Assembly (NCBI RefSeq): GCF_003369445.1
Contig: NZ_QRCU01000003.1
Span: 1 to 64,000 of the forward strand
Length of the DNA: 64,000 nt
Direction of reading: 5' to 3'
DNA from: Arthrobacter silvisoli
GTDB lineage: Bacteria > Actinomycetota > Actinomycetes > Actinomycetales > Micrococcaceae
Below are positions 44,314 to 53,018 of this stretch, one piece after another. The notes beneath the pieces were generated by a model. That model saw nothing but the letters and a program-made list of their open reading frames with translations, made no database searches and was not told the origin of the DNA. Each line of letters starts with the position of its first letter. The stretch's first letter is position 1. Both the position numbers and the translations under genes were made by a program.

Positions 44314-45156
44314 CTACAGTTCCAGCCCGTACACCCGTACTGCGGTGCCTTCCAGGATCTGCTCCTGTTCGAGGTCGGACAGCTCGCCGAGCAGCTCCAG
44401 CAGCACGCCGATGGTTTCCGCGTAGGGTGCGCCGAGCGTGCTGACCGGCCAGTCGCCGCCGATCATCAGCCGCGCCGGGCCGAACGCTTTCAGGGCCTCC
44501 TCCCACAGCGGCCGCAGGACCGCGGCCGTGTAGGGAACCCCTGCCAGGTGCAGTCCGGACAGCTTCGCCACCGCGTTCGGCAGAGCAGCAAATCCCCGGA
44601 AGTCCGCCCGCCAGCGCGCCATCGGCTCCGAATCCACGCCCGCACCCAAGGGCGGTTTGCCCAGGTGGTCCAGGACGACCGTCAGTTCCGGAAGCTCCCG
44701 GGCGAGCCGCACCGTGGCGCCGAGGTGCCGCGGGAAGGCATCGGGCACGTCGAAGGCCAGGCCCTGCGAGGCGAGCAGCCGGAGCGAATCCCGCACCGGT
44801 GCGAGCTCCAGGAAACCGTCCCGCGGATCATCGTGGACCAGGTGCCTCACGCCGCGGAACCGCGGGTGGGCGGCCAACCGCGCCAGTTGGGCTTCGGCGT
44901 CGGCGGGCCGCTCCACCGGGATCCAGCCGACGACGCCGAGCACCCACGGATTGCCGTCCGCCACCGCGAGCATCGCTTCAGTGTCCGCGAGGGTGTCGTC
45001 TGCCTGGACGAGCACGGCGCCGCGGACGGCGGAGGAAGCCAGCTCGTGGCCGGCCTCCGCAGGCCCGAAGGAGCGGAACAGCGCACCGTGCTGCGGCCCG
45101 AGCCAGCCGTACCCGCCGCCGTCGATGTTCCACAGGTGCAGGTGGGCATCGATCAC
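44314..45156 (-). CDS. Amidohydrolase-family L-fuconolactonase
   Basis: A 280-residue TIM-barrel amidohydrolase starting VIDAHLHLW, with GVRHLVHDD, VVLDHLGKPP and IGGDWPVS motifs of the COG3618 group that includes L-fucono-1,5-lactonase. It opens L-fuconolactone to L-fuconate. GTG 45156 overlaps the dehydrogenase stop (GTGA), which fixes the start better than the longer open frame. It is the last gene of the minus-strand fucose operon and abuts the GntR regulator stop. Confidence 0.88.
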   Translation of the reverse strand: MIDAHLHLWNIDGGGYGWLGPQHGALFRSFGPAEAGHELASSAVRGAVLVQADDTLADTEAMLAVADGNPWVLGVVGWIPVERPADAEAQLARLAAHPRFRGVRHLVHDDPRDGFLELAPVRDSLRLLASQGLAFDVPDAFPRHLGATVRLARELPELTVVLDHLGKPPLGAGVDSEPMARWRADFRGFAALPNAVAKLSGLHLAGVPYTAAVLRPLWEEALKAFGPARLMIGGDWPVSTLGAPYAETIGVLLELLGELSDLEQEQILEGTAVRVYGLEL

Positions 45157-46091
45157 CCGCCAACCTCCGCGAGCGCGGCCCACAGCTCCTCCGGCACGGC
45201 AGTCTCCATGCGCGCCGCATTGGCGGCCATCTGCCCAGGGCTGCGTGCCCCCACCGTCACGTTCACCACCGCCGGGTGCCGCAGCGGGAAGTGCAGGGCC
45301 GCCGTCGGGAGCTCGACGCCGAAGTCCCTGCACAGTGCCGCCAGCTCCCGGGCGCGTTCAAGCAGGGCGCGCGGTGCCTGGCCGTAGTTGTAATGGGCGT
45401 CGTCCGGCACTTCGGGCCGGGCCAGGAGCCCGGAATTGTAGGCACCGACGGCCACGATTCCGATGCCGCGCGCCGTACAGCGGTCCAGCAGCGGGACGAC
45501 GGGCTGCTCCAGCAGCGTGTAGCGGCCCGCGAGCATCACCAGGTCCAGGTCCGCGCCGTCGACGCAGGCGAGCGCTGCCTCCGCGGAGTTCGTGCCGACG
45601 CCGATCGCGTCCACGAGGCCTTCGCCGCGGAGCTTCTCCAGCACGGGCAGCGCCTGCCGGATGCCGGCGTCGAGGTCGTAGGCATCGGGGTCGTGCAGGT
45701 AGGCGATGTCCACCCGGTCCAGTCCCAGCCGTTCGAGGGAGTCCTCGAGGCTCTGCCGAATGCCCTGTTCGCTGAAGTCCCAGCGGCGCATTGCGGTCGC
45801 CGGTACGTCGAAGCCCTCGTCGTCCCGGCGTCCTGCGGGGTCCTGCGGTTCGAGGCGCCGGCCCACCTTGGTGGAGACCAGGAAGCCGGCGCGGGGCTTG
45901 TCCCGCAGGACGGCGCCCAGCCGGCGTTCGGACAGTCCCAGGCCGTAGTGCGGGGCGGTGTCGAAGTAGCGGACGCCGGCGTCCCAGGCGGCCAGGACGG
46001 TGGCGAGGGCTTCGCCGTCGGGGATCGCGGTGTAGAGGTTTCCGATCCCGGCGGCGCCGAAACCGAGCCTGCCGAATCCGAGATCCGTCAT
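45153..46091 (-). CDS. L-fucose (D-threo-aldose) 1-dehydrogenase, aldo/keto reductase family
   Basis: The 312-residue aldo/keto reductase has a catalytic Asp and Tyr in VRYFDTAPHYGLGLSERRLG, Lys in VSTKVGR and His in AYLHDP. It matches the D-threo-aldose 1-dehydrogenase/pyridoxal dehydrogenase group, which oxidises L-fucose to the lactone with NAD(P)+. It is coupled to the mutarotase upstream (ATGA) and the lactonase downstream (GTGA), which supports L-fucose as substrate. Confidence 0.88.
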   Translation of the reverse strand: MTDLGFGRLGFGAAGIGNLYTAIPDGEALATVLAAWDAGVRYFDTAPHYGLGLSERRLGAVLRDKPRAGFLVSTKVGRRLEPQDPAGRRDDEGFDVPATAMRRWDFSEQGIRQSLEDSLERLGLDRVDIAYLHDPDAYDLDAGIRQALPVLEKLRGEGLVDAIGVGTNSAEAALACVDGADLDLVMLAGRYTLLEQPVVPLLDRCTARGIGIVAVGAYNSGLLARPEVPDDAHYNYGQAPRALLERARELAALCRDFGVELPTAALHFPLRHPAVVNVTVGARSPGQMAANAARMETAVPEELWAALAEVGG

Positions 46092-46417
46092 GGCAGCTCC
46101 CAGACCAAGGGGATGCCGGAGTCATTGCCGGAGTAGTCGTCCTGCACCTCGAGCAACTCCGCCATCCGGGCCTGCCACGGCAGGTTCGCCGGGTGGTCGG
46201 CGAGGGCGTGGCGCATGGCCTGGTAGTCGTCCACCTCCACGAGGTGGAACAGCTCGAGGCCGCTGCGCCAGATCCGCCAGTTCCGCACTCCGGCGTCCTT
46301 CAGCGCCGCGACGAGCTCGGCGGGAATCGCAGCGTGCGCATCGGCGTACTCCTGCTCCGCGCCGGACTTGAGCCGGGTGTGCAGGGCGATCGCCTGCGGG
46401 GTTGCCGCGTCAGGCAT
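46088..46417 (-). CDS. L-rhamnose/L-fucose mutarotase (RhaM family)
   Basis: The 109-residue protein matches the RhaM/DUF718 family: ALHTRLKSGAEQEYADAHAA with the catalytic His region, NWRIWRSGLELFHLVEVDDY, and an ending rich in Trp and aromatics. It interconverts the alpha and beta anomers of a 6-deoxy sugar so that the dehydrogenase receives the right form. It overlaps the fucosidase gene by 8 bases and the dehydrogenase by 4, so in this setting L-fucose is the expected substrate. Confidence 0.88.
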   Translation of the reverse strand: MPDAATPQAIALHTRLKSGAEQEYADAHAAIPAELVAALKDAGVRNWRIWRSGLELFHLVEVDDYQAMRHALADHPANLPWQARMAELLEVQDDYSGNDSGIPLVWELP

Positions 46418-47696
46418 CTGCGCCCTCCTTGAGGAACAGTTCCAGCACGGGCACGGCCACCGGAGGCCGCTGGACCGGCAGCTTGATGCTCAGCGTCCCC
46501 GCGGGCCGGGCACCGGGTGTCGTGGCGTAGGCCTCCTGCTCCGGGTCCGGTTCCTGGAGGCGAAGCTCGGAGGCGTCGTTGAGCAGTTGCGCGTACTCCA
46601 CCGTGCCGGCCAGCCCGGGCAGGTGCACGAAGCCGAATGGCCAGGCGAACAGGTGCACGTACAGCCGGTTTCCGCGGCGGGTGTAGCGGGCGTCTGCGGG
46701 CGGAGTGTGCGAGGACGGCCCTGCGCCGTAGATGGAGCGGCCGTGCAGCCGCATCCACTCGCCGATGCCCGCCAGGGACTCCGCGGCGCGCGGGTCCAGG
46801 CTGCCGCGGGCCGTGGGGCCCACGTTGAGCAGGAGGTTGCCACCCTTGGACACCCCGTCCACCAGCATCCGTACCAGCAGGTCCGGACTCTTGTAGTCGA
46901 GGTTGTCCCGGTCGTAGCCCCAGCTGCCGTTGAGGGTCTGGCACGCCTCCCAGGCGAGCGGAACGCCGTCGGACATCATGGGACCGGCCGGCTGGTACTG
47001 CTCCGGGGTGACGAAGTCGCCCGGCAGGTCAAGCCGGTCATTGACCACGATCCCGGGTTGCAGTTCCCGGACCAAGGCCAGCAGATCCTCGGAACCCCAG
47101 TCATCCCGGCCCTTGCCGCCGGCCGGGTGGCCGTCCATGCCGCCCGGGTAGGAGAAGTCGAAGAAGAGGTAGTCGATGGTGCCGTAGTTGCTGAGCAGTT
47201 CGCGGACCTGGCCGTGCAGGTACTCCCGGTAGCGGGACATGTCCCGGCCCTCGTTCAGCGTCCCGACGTCGGCGTTCCGCTGCGGGTGCACCGAGTCCAC
47301 GGTGAAGTCGGGGTGGTGCCAGTCGATCAGCGAATAGTAGAAGCCCACCCTCAGCCCTTCGGCCCGCAGCGCCTCCACGTAGGGGGCGATAAGGTCCCGG
47401 CCGGCCGGCGTGTTGGTGGCTTTGTAGTCCGTGAGGGCCGAGTCCCACAGGCAGAAACCCTCGTGGTGCTTGGTGGTCAGCACCATGTACTTCATGCCGG
47501 CGTTGCGGGCGGCCCGGGCCCATTCGCGGGGATCGTAGAGGTCCGGGTCGAAACGGCGGAAGTACTTCGAGTACTCCTCCACAGTCATCTCCTCGCGGTT
47601 CATCACCCATTCGTGGCGGGCCGCCAGCGAGTACAGCCCCCAATGCACGAACATGCCCAGGCGGGACTCTTCGAACCACGGGGCGTGCTGGATCAC
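46410..47696 (-). CDS. Alpha-L-fucosidase, GH29
   Basis: The 428-residue protein is a GH29 enzyme: APWFEESRLGMFVHWGLYSL at the start, TTKHHEGFCLWDS (about 74-86), and YLFFDFSYPGG with the likely nucleophile Asp180. It releases L-fucose from glycans by a retaining mechanism. GTG 47696 has a perfect AAGGAGGAG site. No signal peptide is present, so it probably acts inside the cell on imported fucosyl-oligosaccharides. It is second in the operon, 10 bases after the dehydratase. Confidence 0.92.
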   Translation of the reverse strand: MIQHAPWFEESRLGMFVHWGLYSLAARHEWVMNREEMTVEEYSKYFRRFDPDLYDPREWARAARNAGMKYMVLTTKHHEGFCLWDSALTDYKATNTPAGRDLIAPYVEALRAEGLRVGFYYSLIDWHHPDFTVDSVHPQRNADVGTLNEGRDMSRYREYLHGQVRELLSNYGTIDYLFFDFSYPGGMDGHPAGGKGRDDWGSEDLLALVRELQPGIVVNDRLDLPGDFVTPEQYQPAGPMMSDGVPLAWEACQTLNGSWGYDRDNLDYKSPDLLVRMLVDGVSKGGNLLLNVGPTARGSLDPRAAESLAGIGEWMRLHGRSIYGAGPSSHTPPADARYTRRGNRLYVHLFAWPFGFVHLPGLAGTVEYAQLLNDASELRLQEPDPEQEAYATTPGARPAGTLSIKLPVQRPPVAVPVLELFLKEGADA

Positions 47697-47706
47697 GGCT
47701 CCTCCT

Positions 47707-49074
47707 TCAGCTCTCGACGGCGGTAGTACTCGCGGCGGCACGTGCAGTTGTGCGGGGCCCGGCGGCGGCGCCCGCCTCTGCGGCCCACACCGGCCCGTCC
47801 GGGTAACGGTAGTCCGCCAGGCTGGCGGGGAGCATTTCATTTCCGGCGCCGGGCGCCGAGGGCGGCCAGTAGGCGCCGCCATGGACATCGACCGGGGTGA
47901 CGAAGTGTTCGTGCAGGTGGTCCACGAATTCGATCATGCGGTCCTCCTTGGTGCCGGAGACCGCCACGAAGTCGACCATGGACAGGTGCTGCACAGCCTC
48001 GCACAGCCCCACCCCGCCGGCGTGCGGGCAGACCCGGACGCCGAACTTCGCGGCCAGCAGGAGGATGGCGATGTTCTCGTTGACGCCGGCCACCCGTGCA
48101 GCATCGAGCTGGAGCACCTGCAGCGAACCGGCCTGCAGCATCTGCTTGAACACCACGCGGTTCTGGACATGTTCTCCCGTGGCCACCGGGATGGGCGCCA
48201 CGCCGCGGGCGATCGCTGCGTGGCCCAGGATGTCGTCCGGACTGGTGGGTTCCTCGATCCAAGCAACGTCATAGGGGGCCAGATGGCGCATCCAGTCGAT
48301 GGCTTCCTCCACGTCCCAGCGCTGGTTGGCGTCGACTGCGATCCGGATGTCCGGGCCCACGGCTTCGCGGGCGGTGCGGATTCGTCGGATGTCATCCTCC
48401 AAGGACGCCCCCACCTTGAGCTTAATCTGGGCAAATCCCTCAGCCACGGCTTCCTTGGCCAGGCGCGAAAGCTTCTCGTCGCTGTATCCCAGCCAGCCCG
48501 GCGTCGTCGTGTATCCCGGGTAGCCTTCGGCGAGCAATTGGGCCCGCCGCGCCGCGCGGCCCGGTTCCGCGGCGCGCAGGATGCCCAGCGCCTCCTCCGG
48601 GGTGAGTGCGTCGCTGAGGTAGCGGAAGTCCACCAGGGAGACGAGTTCCTCCGGGCTCATCCCGGACAGCAGCTCCCAGAGCGGCAATCCGGCGCGCTTG
48701 GCCTTCAGGTCCCAGAGTGCGTTGACGACGGCGCCGATCGCCATGTGCATGACGCCCTTCTCCGGGCCGAGCCAACGCAGCTGGGAATCGTGGGCGAGCA
48801 GCTTCCAGGTGGCGCCCATGTCTTCCAGAAGTTCCTCGGCGTTGCGGCCCAGGAGGTGCTCCCGCAGGGCGGCGATGGCGGCGGTTTCCACGTCGTTACC
48901 GCGGCCGATGGTGAACACGAAGCCGTGGCCTTCGTGACCGTTCTGCGCGTCGGTGCGCAGGATCAAGTACGCGGCCGAATAGTCCGGGTCCGGGTTCATG
49001 GCGTCCGAGCCGTCCAACTCCCGGGACGTGGGGAAGCGGATGTCGAGGGTTTCCATGGCGGTGATGACGCTCAT
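47707..49074 (-). CDS. L-fuconate dehydratase (enolase superfamily)
   Basis: The 455-residue protein matches L-fuconate dehydratase along its length, including the N-terminus [20 protein letters not shown]. Catalytic residues of the mandelate-racemase subgroup are visible: Lys218 and Lys220 (IKLKVG), metal ligands Asp248, Glu274 and Glu301, and a His in CPHAGGVGL. It converts L-fuconate to 2-keto-3-deoxy-L-fuconate. It is the first gene of the minus-strand operon; a 15-bp palindrome 69-83 bases upstream is the likely operator. Confidence 0.93.
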   Translation of the reverse strand: MSVITAMETLDIRFPTSRELDGSDAMNPDPDYSAAYLILRTDAQNGHEGHGFVFTIGRGNDVETAAIAALREHLLGRNAEELLEDMGATWKLLAHDSQLRWLGPEKGVMHMAIGAVVNALWDLKAKRAGLPLWELLSGMSPEELVSLVDFRYLSDALTPEEALGILRAAEPGRAARRAQLLAEGYPGYTTTPGWLGYSDEKLSRLAKEAVAEGFAQIKLKVGASLEDDIRRIRTAREAVGPDIRIAVDANQRWDVEEAIDWMRHLAPYDVAWIEEPTSPDDILGHAAIARGVAPIPVATGEHVQNRVVFKQMLQAGSLQVLQLDAARVAGVNENIAILLLAAKFGVRVCPHAGGVGLCEAVQHLSMVDFVAVSGTKEDRMIEFVDHLHEHFVTPVDVHGGAYWPPSAPGAGNEMLPASLADYRYPDGPVWAAEAGAAAGPRTTARAAASTTAVES

Positions 49075-49142
49075 CGTGCTCCTAGCTTAGGGCGGTGCAC
49101 CCAGCCGGGAGGCTGTGTGGACCGTTGATCTAGGACGACACT

Positions 49143-49157
49143 AAACATCGGATGTTT
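49143..49157. promoter_or_regulatory. Operator palindrome in the fucose divergon
   Basis: AAACATC-G-GATGTTT is a perfect 15-bp palindrome between the divergent dehydratase and FAH-hydrolase genes. Immediately to the right are TTGTCA (-35) and, 17 bases on, AAGAAT (-10), so a bound repressor would block the rightward promoter. The FCD-type GntR at 43642 is the best candidate regulator. Confidence 0.7.
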
Positions 49158-49244
49158 CCATTGTCAATGGGTCACATTTCCGCAAGAATGGGGGAAACAC
49201 CACACTTGAAGCTCGGAGCAATGACGCTGAGCATGGAGGAAGAC

Positions 49245-50159
49245 ATGAACGTGAAATTCGCCCGGCTGGGAGCAGCCGGAAACGAGCAGCCGGTTGTCCT
49301 CGTCGAAGAGGGCAACGGCGCCGCGAAGTACTTCAGCCTCACCGGCCTGGCCCGGGACATCGACGGCAGTTTCTTCGCCGCCGACGGCGTTGCCCGCACC
49401 CGCAAGGCCCTTGAATCCGGGGAACTCCCGGAGATCCAGGCAGAGGGCCTGCGCATCGGCTCCCCCATCGCCCGCCCGGCTTCCCTGGTTTGCATCGGCC
49501 TGAACTACACCGCGCACGCCGCCGAATCCGGAGCCCTCCCGCCCGAAGTCCCGGTGGTTTTCCTGAAGCCGTCCAACACCGTTGCCGGGCCTTTCGACGC
49601 CGCCCCCATCCCGCCGTCGTCGGCAAAGTACGACTGGGAGGTGGAGCTCGGCGTGGTGATCGGCAAAGAAGCGTCCTACCTTTCTTCGGTTGAGGAAGCC
49701 GCAGGGCACATCGCCGGCTACGTCGTGGCCAATGACCTCTCCGAGCGCGACTACCAGCTGCCCGGCGCCGCGGGCCAGTGGACCAAGGGCAAGTCGCTGC
49801 CGGCGTCGAGCCCGCTGGGGCCGTGGTTCGTGCCCGCCGACCAGGTGGACGCCGCCAACCTCCGGCTGCGCACCTGGGTCAACGGCGAGATCCGCCAGGA
49901 TTCAAACACCTCGGACATGATCTTCGACCCCGCCACCGTGGTGCACCACCTCAGCCAGTACATGGTGCTCGAGGCCGGCGACGTGATCCTCACCGGCACC
50001 CCCGAAGGCGTGGCCCTCTCCGGCCGCTTCCCGTTCCTGCAGCCGGGCGACGTGGTGGAACTCGAAGTCGAGGGACTCGGCCGCCAGCGCCAGGAGTTCT
50101 ACCGGGCCGCCGGCGCCATCACCGCCGCCTCCGCGGGGGATCCCGCGGCGGTGCGGTGA
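49245..50159 (+). CDS. FAH-family hydrolase, probable 2,4-diketo-3-deoxy-L-fuconate hydrolase
   Basis: The 304-residue protein has the fumarylacetoacetate-hydrolase domain: VCIGLNYTAHAAESG, the metal ligands in YDWEVELGVVIGKEA and VVANDLSERDYQ, and GDVILTGTPEGVA. In the L-fucose route this family splits 2,4-diketo-3-deoxy-L-fuconate into pyruvate and L-lactate. ATG 49245 has a GGAGGA site; the open frame further upstream runs through the operator region. It is followed directly by the SDR gene that makes its substrate. Confidence 0.88.
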   Translation: MNVKFARLGAAGNEQPVVLVEEGNGAAKYFSLTGLARDIDGSFFAADGVARTRKALESGELPEIQAEGLRIGSPIARPASLVCIGLNYTAHAAESGALPPEVPVVFLKPSNTVAGPFDAAPIPPSSAKYDWEVELGVVIGKEASYLSSVEEAAGHIAGYVVANDLSERDYQLPGAAGQWTKGKSLPASSPLGPWFVPADQVDAANLRLRTWVNGEIRQDSNTSDMIFDPATVVHHLSQYMVLEAGDVILTGTPEGVALSGRFPFLQPGDVVELEVEGLGRQRQEFYRAAGAITAASAGDPAAVR

Positions 50160-50164
50160 GCCCG

Positions 50165-50926
50165 ATGAACGGCCCGGTGAGCACCGAGTTCGAGGGCCTG
50201 GCCGCCCTCGTGACGGGCGGCGCCTCCGGCATCGGCGCGGCCATCGCCGACCGGCTCGCCGCAGGCGGGGCGAAGGTGGCCGTCCTGGACCTGAACCCGG
50301 CAGGCTCGCCGCACTTCGGCGTCGAGTGCAACGTGGCGGACGACGCCTCGGTGCGGGCCGCCGTCGACGCCGTGGTCCGCGAGTTCGGGCGCCTGGACGT
50401 GGTGGTCAACAACGCCGGCATCGGCGCCCAAGGCGACATCTCCGCCAACTCCGACGAGGAATGGCTGCGGGTCCTGGACATCAACGTGGTGGGCATCGCC
50501 CGGGTCAGCCGCGCTGCCTTGCCGCATCTGCGCCAATCCCCGGCCGCGGCGATCGTGAACACCTGCTCCATCGCCGCGACGGCGGGGCTGCCGCAACGGG
50601 CGCTGTATTCGGCGTCGAAGGGTGCGGTGCTGTCCCTGACGCTCGCCATGGCCGCCGACCACATCCGCGAAGGCATCCGGGTGAACTGCGTGAACCCCGG
50701 CACCGTGGACACACCGTGGGTGGGCCGGCTGCTGGATTCGGCAGCGGACCCCGCCGCCGAACGCGCCGCCCTCAACGCCCGCCAGCCGCACGGCCGGATG
50801 GTGGACCCGGCAGAGGTGGCCGGCGCCGTCGCGTACCTCGCCAGCCCGCTGTCCGGCTCGACGTCGGGCACCTCGCTGGCGATCGACGGCGGCATGCAGG
50901 GGCTGCGGCTCCGCCCGGTGGGGTGA
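50165..50926 (+). CDS. SDR dehydrogenase, probable 2-keto-3-deoxy-L-fuconate dehydrogenase
   Basis: The 253-residue short-chain dehydrogenase has GGASGIGAAI for cofactor binding, NNAG, the catalytic Tyr and Lys in YSASKGAV and a Ser in CSIAAT. A conserved late segment RQPHGRMVDPAEVAGAVAYL is typical of fucose-cluster SDRs. It oxidises the 4-hydroxyl of 2-keto-3-deoxy-L-fuconate. Start choice: ATG 50165, or GTG 50156, which would overlap the hydrolase stop as GTGA and is equally plausible. Confidence 0.88.
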   Translation: MNGPVSTEFEGLAALVTGGASGIGAAIADRLAAGGAKVAVLDLNPAGSPHFGVECNVADDASVRAAVDAVVREFGRLDVVVNNAGIGAQGDISANSDEEWLRVLDINVVGIARVSRAALPHLRQSPAAAIVNTCSIAATAGLPQRALYSASKGAVLSLTLAMAADHIREGIRVNCVNPGTVDTPWVGRLLDSAADPAAERAALNARQPHGRMVDPAEVAGAVAYLASPLSGSTSGTSLAIDGGMQGLRLRPVG

Positions 50927-51025
50927 GGTGGCGCTCACGCTGACCACGCCCTCAGGCTCCCTTGCAGCCGCCGGGCTGGGAACGGCCAGGCCGGAAGGGA
51001 CCCGCGAGCGCGGAGAGCGTTCTTG

Positions 51026-51520
51026 TCAATGCGAAGAGGTCGCCCCTGACGGAAGGTCATCGGCGTAGCGCCGCACCGCTCCGCCATAGAGCGGCAACGT
51101 CTTCGCCAGCGCAGCCAAGGCGACGCGCAGGGCTTCGCCCGGCCGGCCGGCGTCGAAAAGCGCGAGCGCGCGGAAAGCGTCGGGAGCGTCACCAATAATT
51201 CCGTCTCCTGGAAAGCCTTCTAGCAGCCGGATGGCTTCGTCCGGTCTGCCGACATTCCGCAGCGAACTGGCCAGCTGGACCCATGCCTGCGAGCGCCGGG
51301 CGTCATCAAGCCCAAGCTCCAGCGCCCGTTCGTACAGCGGGATCGCCTCGGATTCCCGGCCAAGGAAGTCGTGCCCGGAAGCCCACTCGTACACGGCGGC
51401 GGCATCATCACCCGGCCTCTCCTCGACGAGGCCCCTCATCGCCGCCAGGGTGCCGGCCGCGTCTGCGTCATCGGCATTTGCCCAAAAATCCTTGATCCGT
51501 TCTTCCCAGTTCGCACCCAT
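51026..51520 (-). CDS. Tetratricopeptide-repeat protein
   Basis: The 164-residue protein has at least two TPR-like helix pairs (AAAVYEWASGHDFLGRESEA IPLYERALELG and WVQLASSLRNVGRPDEAIRL). It matches a small actinobacterial TPR family whose members begin WEERIKDFWANAD. TPRs bind protein partners; none is apparent here. ATG 51520 fits this conserved start. It is divergent from the GNAT-AAA+ gene 100 bases away. Confidence 0.8.
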   Translation of the reverse strand: MGANWEERIKDFWANADDADAAGTLAAMRGLVEERPGDDAAAVYEWASGHDFLGRESEAIPLYERALELGLDDARRSQAWVQLASSLRNVGRPDEAIRLLEGFPGDGIIGDAPDAFRALALFDAGRPGEALRVALAALAKTLPLYGGAVRRYADDLPSGATSSH

Positions 51521-51620
51521 CCCCAGATTCTGCCAGCTCCGTAACACCCCGGGCCCGAAACCCCCGCGTCCCCTATGCTCGGTTCCAAGGAATCAACGGA
51601 GATCCACCGAGGAGCAGCAC

Positions 51621-52919
51621 ATGACCACCTGGCGCATCAGGGACTTCCACTCATCCGACCTGGACGGCATCCTGCACCTGTGGGAGAGCCTGAAGGCCGA
51701 CGGTGTCGAGCCGGTCTACGCGCTCTCGGAGGTCCTTGCCTCCTGCCAGAAGGACCATGCCGTGGTGGCGGTGCAGGGCGACCAGCTGGTGGGGGCCGCC
51801 GTCGGGCGTGCTGCGCATGACCAGGGCTGGATCGTCTTCCTATCCACCCTGCCGGAGTTCCGCGGCCGCGGGATCGGCACCTCGCTGCTGGCCGCCGTCG
51901 AGAACCGGATGGCACCACACGGGCTGAACAAGCTTTCCGCGCTGATGCCCGAGTCCGAGACCCGGGTGGAGGCGTTCCTGGGCCGCGGCTTCGTGGTGAA
52001 GAAGAACCTGCGCTACTTCGAACGCACCATCCCCGTGCAGCGCCAGGAACTGGAGCCGCTGGGCCTGCTCGGGGGCCGGGTCCTGGCCCGCGACCTGTGG
52101 GAAAACGTGGCCGGCATGCGCCGGGAGAAGGAACTGCTGGAACGGCGCCTGGTGTTACCGCTGGCCGAGGCCGACCTCGCCGACGAATACGGCGTGGTGC
52201 CCCCGCGCGCGGTGGTGCTGTTCGGCCCGCCCGGCACCGGCAAGACCACCTTCGCCAAAGCCATCGCCTCCCGGCTCGAATGGCCGTTCGTGGAGGTCTT
52301 CCCCTCCCGCCTGGCCTCCGACCCCAAGGGCCTGGCCGGTGCCCTGCGTGAGACATTCCTGGAAATCGCCGAACTCGAGCACGCCGTGGTGTTCATCGAC
52401 GAGGTGGAGGAGATCGCGGCCCAGCGAGCCGGCGATCCGCCCTCGCCGCTGCAAGGCGTCACGAACGAGCTGCTGAAGATCATCCCGGCCTTCCGCGAAC
52501 AGCCCGGCCGCCTCCTGGTCTGCGCCACCAACTTTATCCGCGCCTTGGACTCGGCGTTCCTGCGCCACGGCCGCTTCGACTACGTCATCCCCATCGGACT
52601 GCCCGACGTGCACGCCCGCGAGGCCATGTGGCAGCGCTTCATCCCGGCCGCCGTGGTGGACACCGTGGACGTAGCCCTGCTGGTGGACCGCACCGAGGGC
52701 TTCTCCCCTGCGGACATCGAGTTCGCTGCCCGCAGCGCCTCCCAGCGGGCGCTGGAAAAGGCCGTGTACGACGACGGCGGCACGGCTCCGGGCTCAAACG
52801 GGCGGAAGGGACCCACCACGCAGGACTACCTCGACGCGATCGCCGACACCAAGACCACCGTCAGCAAGGAAGTCCAGCAGGAATTCCTCGAAGACATCGA
52901 CGTCCTCGGCCGCGTCTGA
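51621..52919 (+). CDS. GNAT acetyltransferase domain fused to an AAA+ ATPase
   Basis: The 432-residue protein has an N-terminal GNAT domain (residues 1-135; acetyl-CoA loop RGRGIG at 81-86) and a C-terminal AAA+ ATPase of the FtsH/Cdc48 type. The latter shows Walker A GPPGTGKT at 202-209, Walker B VVFIDE with Asp260-Glu261, sensor/Arg-finger region FLRHGRFDYVIPIGLPD, and a helical lid FSPADIEFAARSASQRALEK. The two domains are linked by a short helical stretch rich in Arg and Glu. ATG 51621 has a GAGGAGCA site. Fused activities suggest ATP-driven remodelling plus acetylation or acyl-CoA sensing; no substrate is known. Confidence 0.85.
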   Translation: MTTWRIRDFHSSDLDGILHLWESLKADGVEPVYALSEVLASCQKDHAVVAVQGDQLVGAAVGRAAHDQGWIVFLSTLPEFRGRGIGTSLLAAVENRMAPHGLNKLSALMPESETRVEAFLGRGFVVKKNLRYFERTIPVQRQELEPLGLLGGRVLARDLWENVAGMRREKELLERRLVLPLAEADLADEYGVVPPRAVVLFGPPGTGKTTFAKAIASRLEWPFVEVFPSRLASDPKGLAGALRETFLEIAELEHAVVFIDEVEEIAAQRAGDPPSPLQGVTNELLKIIPAFREQPGRLLVCATNFIRALDSAFLRHGRFDYVIPIGLPDVHAREAMWQRFIPAAVVDTVDVALLVDRTEGFSPADIEFAARSASQRALEKAVYDDGGTAPGSNGRKGPTTQDYLDAIADTKTTVSKEVQQEFLEDIDVLGRV

Positions 52920-52935
52920 CCGTTCCGGCTCCCCT

Positions 52936-52996
52936 AACGCGGGGTCAGCTACGGCCCATGTCGCGCCCCGGAATGGGCCGTATCTGACCCCGCGTT
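52936..52996. repeat. Palindromic repeat of the AACGCGGGGTCA family, copy 4
   Basis: AACGCGGGGTCA and TGACCCCGCGTT enclose inner arms TACGGCCCAT/ATGGGCCGTA around an 11-base loop. It starts 17 bases after the GNAT-AAA+ stop and ends just before the LtrA promoter. It could insulate the two genes. Confidence 0.88.
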
Positions 52997-53018
52997 GGCG
53001 TGGCGGTACTGTGTGAGC

